Below are positions 57,552 to 64,000 of a stretch of DNA of 64,000 nucleotides, piece by piece. The notes under the pieces were generated by a model. The model worked only from the letters and a program-made list of their open reading frames with translations. It ran no database searches and was not told the origin of the DNA. Made by a program: the position numbers and the translations under genes. This stretch comes from Epichloe hybrida (taxonomy: Eukaryota; Ascomycota; Sordariomycetes; Hypocreales; Clavicipitaceae), in assembly GCA_019022495.1 (NCBI GenBank), contig JAFEKR010000018.1, positions 62,001 to 126,000 of the forward strand, given 5' to 3'. Position 1 is the stretch's first letter, and every line of letters starts with the position of its first letter.

Positions 57552-58816
57552 ATTAGTGCTTAAATCCCTAGGATTTAACCCTTTAATATCTAACCTAGCT
57601 ATTTTCTTTAATTATTTAACTAAAACCTTCGTTATTACGTATGTTAATAACTATCTTCTAATTAGACTAGATTTATCTTATATCTAAAGGCTTAAAAAGA
57701 AACTTCATGAAGTCTATCTAATAGAAGATAGGGGGCCTGCTAAATTCTTCTTAGGGGTTTAAATTATATAAGATAGGCCTAATAGAATACTAAAAATTCA
57801 TTAATCTTAGTATATATTAGAAGCCTTAAAATAATTTAATATACTAGATAGTAAGCCTATTAGCATACCTCTTTAGCTAGGCGTTTTAGCTACGTAAATA
57901 ACTAAGCTTTCAATAGCTAGCGAAATTAAGCTTTATTAGTGTATTATAGGGACTATAATGTACCTAATATTACTTATAAGGCCTAATATAGCTTTTACGC
58001 TATAGTGGTTACTTACTACACTAGCTAGCCCTTATATAAAACACCTAAAAGTAGCTAGAAATCTGCTAAGGTATCTATTAGGGACTAGATTCCTTGCTAT
58101 TATCTATAGGGGAGACCCTAAAGGTTTAGTTAGCAAAAGCCTAATAGGTTATTATAATAGTGATTTTATAGGGGATAAAAAGACCTTAAAATTAACCTAT
58201 GCTTATCTATTTAAGCTAGCTAGCGGACCTATTAGCTAGAAATTAAAGAAAGCTAGTATAATAGCTCTATTAACACTAGAAGCTGAAGCTAATGCTATCT
58301 ACGAGACCTTCTAGGAGCTTTAGTGGCTTTAGGGCTTATTTAAGGAGCTAAAAACCCCTATTTCTCCCCCTATCCAGATATATTACGATAATTAAGGCGC
58401 TATAACTACTGCTTATAACCCTGCTTTACATAGTCGTACAAAGCATACATTGCTAAAGTTCAACTATATTAGGCAACAGGGTTTAGAGGGTTTAGCTAAG
58501 ATCGAATATCTAGATACGAAGTCAATGCCTGCAGATAGTCTTACGAAACCTCTTTCTAGACCTCTTTATTAGGCTTTTATTAAGCTTTTAGGGCTTAATA
58601 ATTATTAAACTAATAACTAATTCCCTTTAATAAGGAACTAAAAACAACGTTAAAAAGGGAGCTATATTTAATAATAGCTAGGAATTCAAAAAGGGGGTCT
58701 TTTATTTTTCCTGTTTTTCCCTTTTATCTATTATTATTAAAAGTTATTGTTTTTTTACCTTATAGTCTCTTTGTACACTTCTAATTGCTTTAAATGTAAT
58801 TCTTTTATAGAGGGGG
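57552..58816 (+). pseudogene. Copia RT-RNase H, second part
   Basis: The frame continues from 47316 as LKSLGFNPLISNLAIF, then the catalytic box YVNNYLL (expected YVDD) near 57639-57660. RNase H follows, with EAEANAIYETF near 58280-58315 and a tail near 58435-58520. A polypurine tract, AGAGGGGG at 58809-58816, abuts the 3' LTR. Confidence 0.85.
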
Positions 58817-59640
58817 TGTTAAAAATAAGACCTATTTTTAGCCCTTTTCTAGTTAAAGAACCTTCTTATTACTAGCTTGCTTTGCAAGTCTAATAGCTAC
58901 ACTATAGCTATTAATAGTCGCGAGGGTAGCTATTAATAACTACGTCATAGCTATTAATAGCTATGACTAACCGTGTGAATAACTAATTAGTTAATTACGT
59001 TATAGCTACAAGTATAGCTATAACCACGCTACTAGTAATTAGGTAAGCTAGGGTAATATAAGCTAGGGTGACGTAAGTAGGTTACCCTATATATAACTTA
59101 CCCTATAGCTATCTTTAATAATGATTTTCTCTTTATCTAAAGGTTATATAAAAGTTTTATATATAGTAAATTAAAGCTTAAAGATAGGGCTTTCTTTTTA
59201 TATAAGGTTATTTTTTAAACCAAAAGTTAGTGGATATAGGTTACTAGCTAGTATAGTGGTAAGTTAATTTTTTGGTTTTTGCATATAAATGAATTTTATG
59301 GAAAATTAAAAGTAGCCTGTAAGACCCCGTTAGCAGCCCGGATTCACTAATATAGTTAGTAAGTCTATAAGAGGAAGAAGATTTTTTTAACTAGCTAGAT
59401 AGCTAGTCCTCTTAACTAAAAATAGCCGCATTACCTGTATAACATATCTAAAATTAATTCTATTACTCTATAAGATATTATAAAAGTAATCTAAATTAAA
59501 TTCTATTAGTTAATAACTACTATAACCTTCCGTTACGTTACGTTAATTGATTTAACGTTGTAGCCCTATCAGTCCCCGACCGTAGAGCTTGCACCCGTAC
59601 AGCTGTTGCCAGCTAGCAACTAGCTCCCTACTTTTCAATA
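58817..59640 (+). repeat. Copia 3' LTR
   Basis: About 824 bp beginning TGTTAAAAATAAGACC, colinear over its length with 27238-28058. It ends CTACTTTTCAATA. The next bases belong to Gypsy-E with no target duplication. Confidence 0.88.
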
Positions 59641-62600
59641 TATAATAAGATAATTATATATGCTATTATAGGTATAATAAAAAAGAAGTTTATCCCTCTT
59701 AAAAATAAAGAGAAGGTAAAAGTATATAGAACTATTAAAGATATCCTAGAGGAACTATATAAATTTAAAGATATATTTATATTAGATAAGGTAAGGAGCC
59801 TCCTATTAAAGAAGTTAACTAACTATATAATTAATCTTATACTAGAAGCTATACCTTTATATAGACTAATCTATTCTCTCTCCTAAAGTAAACTTAGAGA
59901 GCTCTAGGAATATATTAATAATAACCTAAAGAAAGGCTAGATAAGACTCTTAAAGAGCCTAGTAAGTATGCTTATTTTATTTATACTAAAGAAAAATAGA
60001 ATACTATAGCTATATATTAACTATTAAGGGCTTAATAAGGTAATATAAAAGAATTACTACACTCTCCCCCTAATTTTAAAGATTCTTAATTAATACTAAG
60101 GGGCTTATTTCTTTTCTAAGATTAATATTAAGGATATATACTACTAAATTTATATTAAAGAAAGTAATAAATAGAAGATAGCTTTTTATATATATTATAG
60201 GTACTATAAGTACCTTATAATACCTTTTAGGTTAATAAATACCCTAGCTACTTTCTAGAGTTATATTTATAAGGTATTATATAAGCTAGTTAATACTATT
60301 TATATAGTATATCTAGATAATATCTTAATTTTCTTTAAGATAAAGAAGAAGTATACTAAATATATTAAGTAAGTTCTTAAATATATAAGGTTAGTAAAGT
60401 TATATATAAAACCCTCTAAGTATTTTTTCTATAAGGAATTAGTAAAATTCCTAGGGTTTATTCTCTTTATTAATAGAATATTAATAAATACTTACTAGAT
60501 TAATATAATTAGAGAATAAAAAAAGCTAATAAGTTTTAAAAATATATAGTTATTTCTTAGGTTTTATAACTTTTACTAATAGTTTATTTATAAATACTCT
60601 AGGATTATAGTACCTCTTTATATATTAATAAAGGGTAGTTAAAATATTACTTAAACTAGGAGGTTTATATTTAGAGAAAAGAAGTAGTTAGTGTTTAACT
60701 AGCTAAAAGATACCTTTTAGTAAGTGCCTTTACTCTAATACTATAACCTAAGTTAGGTAGTATATATTAAGATAAATACCTTAATTTTTATAATAGTAGG
60801 AATCCTATCTTAGTAAGATAATAAGGGCTATTAGTATTTAGTAGCTTTTTAGTTAAGGAAGTTTATAAATACTAAATATAACTATAGTATAGCTAATTAA
60901 GAGCTACTTACTATAGTAAAGTTATTTAAATACTAGTAATATTATATTAAAGGTATAAAGATACCTATAGAGGTTTTATTAGACTATTATAACTTATAAA
61001 TCTTTATAAGGTAGTAAAAGCTAAATAGAAAATAAGTATAATAGTATATATTTCTTTACCTTTTTTATTTTATAATTAAGTATAAACTAGGGAAAAGTAA
61101 CCTTATAAATATACTATTAAGAAAGTCTAATTATAAAAGTAAACTTATATTAAATAAGGTACTTTTACTAGAGCTTTAAAGGAAAATAGTAAATATTTAT
61201 ATAGTAAAAGAAGAAGTACTAATATATTAAAGAAGTTATAGTATAATACTAGTCTTAAAACTTACTAAGGTAAAAGTAGCCTAGGTAAAAAGCTAGTTAG
61301 CTACTATAAATCTAGTAATAGGTTAGCTAAATAAAGGTAATTTTAAGGAGAAGGTAGTATATATTTAAAATATTAGTATAGTATAAGTAATTTAAGGGGC
61401 TATTATATTACTAAATCCTTACTAATTTATAGTAAATAAACTATTAGTATAACTACTATAAAAGGTATAGGACTAAGATTTAGATTTATAAAAGTATAAA
61501 AATAAGGTTAACTCCTAAGTAAAAGGGAGGGAAAAAGCTAGTCTATAGTTATATAGTATAAGAGGCCTCCTAATATATAAAGACTAGGTAGTTATTTTTT
61601 AAAAGCTTATCTTATAATAGAAGCTTCTATAGCTATACTATAATAATTTATTAGTAAGTTACTTTAAGACTAAATATACTCTAAAGCTACTAAAATATTA
61701 CTATTAGTAGCTAGTAATAAGTAAAGCTATTTTAAACTATATATTTAGCTATAAAGTATACTAGTGTATAGTAGTAAGATAGTATTACCTTTATAAAAGC
61801 CTTAAATTATTACTAATACTAAGGTAACTATAAGTAAAGATCTTAATAGACTTTATTATAGGTTTACTACTAGTATAGCTAGGTAAGTAAGAAACTAATA
61901 TAATCCTAGTAATTATAAACTAATTTACTAAGTACTTTATCTTTCTTCTTATAAAGACTATAATTAATATAACTAAATTAGTAAAGTTATTCTATAAGGA
62001 GATTAAGCTATAATTTAAAGCGCTAAAGGGTATTATATCTAATAGAGGGTTAGTATTTATAAGCTAATTCTAGTTAGAGGTATATTACTAGTTATATATA
62101 AAGTAAAGGCTTTTAATAGTATTTTACCCCTAAACTAATAAGTAAATAAAGAGAATAAATTAAGTACTTAAGTATTACTTATAATATTTTATTAAAGAGA
62201 ACTAATAACTATAGCTAAAGCTACTCCTAATAGCTTAATTTATATATAATAATACTATTAATAGGATAATAAGCTACTTCCCTAATTATACTCTTATAAG
62301 CTATTTACCTAAGTTTTACCTTACTCTTAAGGGTAAAAGTATAAAGAGAGAGGTCCTAGAGGCTTATATATATATTAAAAAGCTATATAAGGTTAGGGAG
62401 AAACTAGTATATAACTAGGTAAGGGCTACTAAAGTATAGGTAAAGTACTATAACTAAAGATATTAGCTAATAACCTTAAAAAGAGAAAACTTAGTACTAC
62501 TATTAGTAAAGAATATTAGGCTTAAGAATATAAAATAAAAGCTAAACCTAGGATTTATTAGGCTATTTTAAATACTTAATACTATAAGTAAATAAGTATA

Positions 62601-62900
62601 CTAACTAGTATTACTTAATAAGTATAGCTAACTATATAATATATTTTATATTAGCTTATTAAAGCTATAGAATTACTAGGAAAATACCCTAGATAAGGAT
62701 ATACTAATACTTAACCTTAAAGATAATAATAATAAGTTTAAAGTCAAAGAAGTTAGGGATTATAGGAAAATATATAAAGGTAATAAATACTTAGTAAAAT
62801 AGAAGGGCTAGCTAAGTAAATATAATTAATAGGTAGTATTAAAAGATATAAAAGGTACTTAATATATATAATTTAAGCTTTTTATTAAAGTAAAATAAGT
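59641..62900 (+). mobile_element. Gypsy-E fragment: RT, integrase and chromodomain, no 5' end
   Basis: A plus-strand Gypsy pol starts abruptly inside the sequence before RT. RT is readable near 59970-60060 (LILFILKKNRI then GLNKVI) and the catalytic box near 60305-60330 as YLDNILIFF. The integrase core is near 61845-61940 (LIDFIIGLL...ILVII). A chromodomain-like YLVK-KG motif lies near 62790-62815. It differs in sequence from Gypsy-B. The 5' LTR, gag and protease are missing at the junction with the Copia. Confidence 0.75.
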
Positions 62901-64000
62901 AAAAAGTATAGTAAGATATAAGTTAGTTATAAGTAATAAGGGATAAGGTAATTATAAAAAAGGCCTAGCCTTATTAGCTATTATTATACTTTAATTAAAA
63001 CCCTTATTAGACTATTTACTAAATAATAAAAGAAAAAATACTTATAAGGAGGGGAGTCTTATAGGAAACCCTTCTATAGTTACCCCCTTATATATTAAAA
63101 TAATACTATTATAAAGGAGGTACTTAGTGTTCTTACTTTTATTCTCCTAAACTACTACCTTTATAACCTAGAAAAACTAGTACTTTACTACCCCCTAGGG
63201 TATAAATTCTAGATTATAATATTATAATTATAAAGTTATTTTTCTTTTCTAGGAATTATAATATATAGTATAGTTTAGCTATAAAAAGTTAGTAAATAAG
63301 TAGTAAAGAAGAAGTAATAACTTATAATCCCTAGGGTAAGGGTAGGATATATAATAACTAAAAGTTACTAGTATAAAATAATATACTAATTATATATAGC
63401 TAAAGTAGCTTACTTAGGGAGTAAGTAAAGGTCTAGAGAATATATAATAAAATATACCTAATAAACCTTAGTAGCCCTAGTTAAACTAAAGGAAATATAA
63501 TAAGCTATATTAGTATAATTAAACCTTAAAATAAGGTTAAGATAATAAGTACTAAAATAATAGTAAGTTACCTTAGAAAATATATAATTATTAGGGTTAT
63601 TAGAGTCCTAATTACTTAGGGTATTTATTTAAGTTTTTACCTAATTAAGAATAGTAAGAAAATCTAGAAAATCCCCTTATATAGTTAGTATTACCTAGAG
63701 AGATATAGGTAATTAGAAACTAAAAGAGTAAAGAATATAATATACTTACTATCTTATAAGTATTACTATATTTAATATACTAAATATAATACTTTAAATA
63801 TTTCCCTTTAATAATAGTAGTTAGTATACTAGGGAATTAATAGTTAATCTAAGGGATATTAGGCTTAGCTAGAGGATTTATCTTAAAGTTTATATAACCT
63901 ATATATAAATAATATATATAGAAATATTCTCTTAAATAAATATTAGGAATAGCTATAATAATAATACTTTTAATACTTTTCTTATTTAATTTTATTTTAA
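62901..64000. other. AT-rich sequence after Gypsy-E
   Basis: Probably the 3' region of Gypsy-E or another decayed repeat. The G-run at 63050-63055 and GGAAACCC near 63065 might mark an LTR start, but no partner copy lies in the window. No gene was seen. Confidence 0.35.

Larger units (their letters stand above)
27238..59640 (+). mobile_element. Copia-type LTR retrotransposon carrying nested insertions
   Basis: The termini are two similar long LTRs. Without Gypsy-B (28524-43572), Gypsy-D (47317-57546) and their target duplications, the element is about 7.1 kb. Host reading resumes exactly across both insertions: leader/gag at 28519-28523 joins 43578, and RT at 47316 joins 57552. Domain order gag-protease-integrase-RT-RNase H, with integrase before RT, defines Copia. 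All frames carry stops. The flanks 27233-27237 (GTTAC) and 59641-59645 (TATAA) are not a target duplication and belong to different Gypsy sequences, so the ends have probably recombined. Confidence 0.88.
21960..64000. other. AT-rich, RIP-degraded transposon block
   Basis: The remaining 42 kb is dominated by TA-rich sequence with stops in every frame, mostly TAA and TAG where homologous proteins have Gln or Trp. Changes are consistent with C-to-T at CpA on either strand. Recognisable LTRs, target duplications and pol motifs show that nearly all of it is nested LTR retrotransposon sequence. No intact host gene was found. Confidence 0.92.

Noticed and set aside
21960..64000. CRISPR array or centromere-like satellite
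   Set aside because: No regularly spaced identical repeats with unique spacers, and no satellite array, were seen; the repeats are LTR pairs with target duplications. AT-rich nested transposons can occur at fungal centromeres, but this cannot be decided from one window.

Overview
The window comes from a filamentous ascomycete. The evidence is a very large fungal-type nonribosomal peptide synthetase (NRPS), short GT-AG introns of 74 and 84 nt, and a sharp change near 22 kb from a GC-balanced gene region to about 42 kb of extremely AT-rich, stop-riddled retrotransposons. The mutations there follow the repeat-induced point mutation (RIP) pattern, TpG to TpA on both strands. A Sordariomycete, perhaps Hypocreales, is likely, but the species cannot be named from this sequence.

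Gene region (1 to about 22 kb). The 3' portion of an NRPS gene runs in from the left edge to 15628. The visible order is (A)-T-E, C-A-T-E, C-A-T, C-A-T, then a terminal C followed by a T-like domain without its serine. It implies at least four residues, the first two visible ones epimerised to D. The gene contains one 84-nt intron that is a multiple of three and stop-free, so naive translation reads through it. Next on the same strand is a compact AlkB-type Fe(II)/2-oxoglutarate dioxygenase (16177-16890). It is followed by a GT28-type sterol/lipid glucosyltransferase (17413-20519), split by a one-base deletion near 18636. Convergent to it, on the minus strand, is a small secreted protein gene (20981-21441). 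It has three internal repeats and a hidden 74-nt intron, and splicing gives it a four-cysteine C-terminus. Nothing shows that these neighbours work with the NRPS.

Transposon region (about 22 to 64 kb). This is a nested block of LTR elements, all inactivated. A Copia element (27238-59640) with LTRs of about 820 bp carries two insertions. Chromodomain Gypsy-B (28524-43572, target duplication GAGGG) lies in its gag leader and itself holds Gypsy-C (30882-38105, minus strand, duplication AGAAG). Gypsy-D (47317-57546, duplication CTAAT) lies in its reverse transcriptase gene. Left of the Copia is an older, inverted, truncated Gypsy-B copy (24254-27237), inserted in a 260-bp repeat. On its right is a fifth, internal Gypsy fragment (Gypsy-E, 59641 to about 62.9 kb). 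The order of insertion can be read directly from the junctions.

No tRNA, rRNA or CRISPR array was seen. The most unusual items are the small secreted repeat protein, the terminal C-T(Ala) of the NRPS with its odd second adenylation domain, the extra ORF region in Gypsy-D, and the RIP pattern at the reverse transcriptase active sites.
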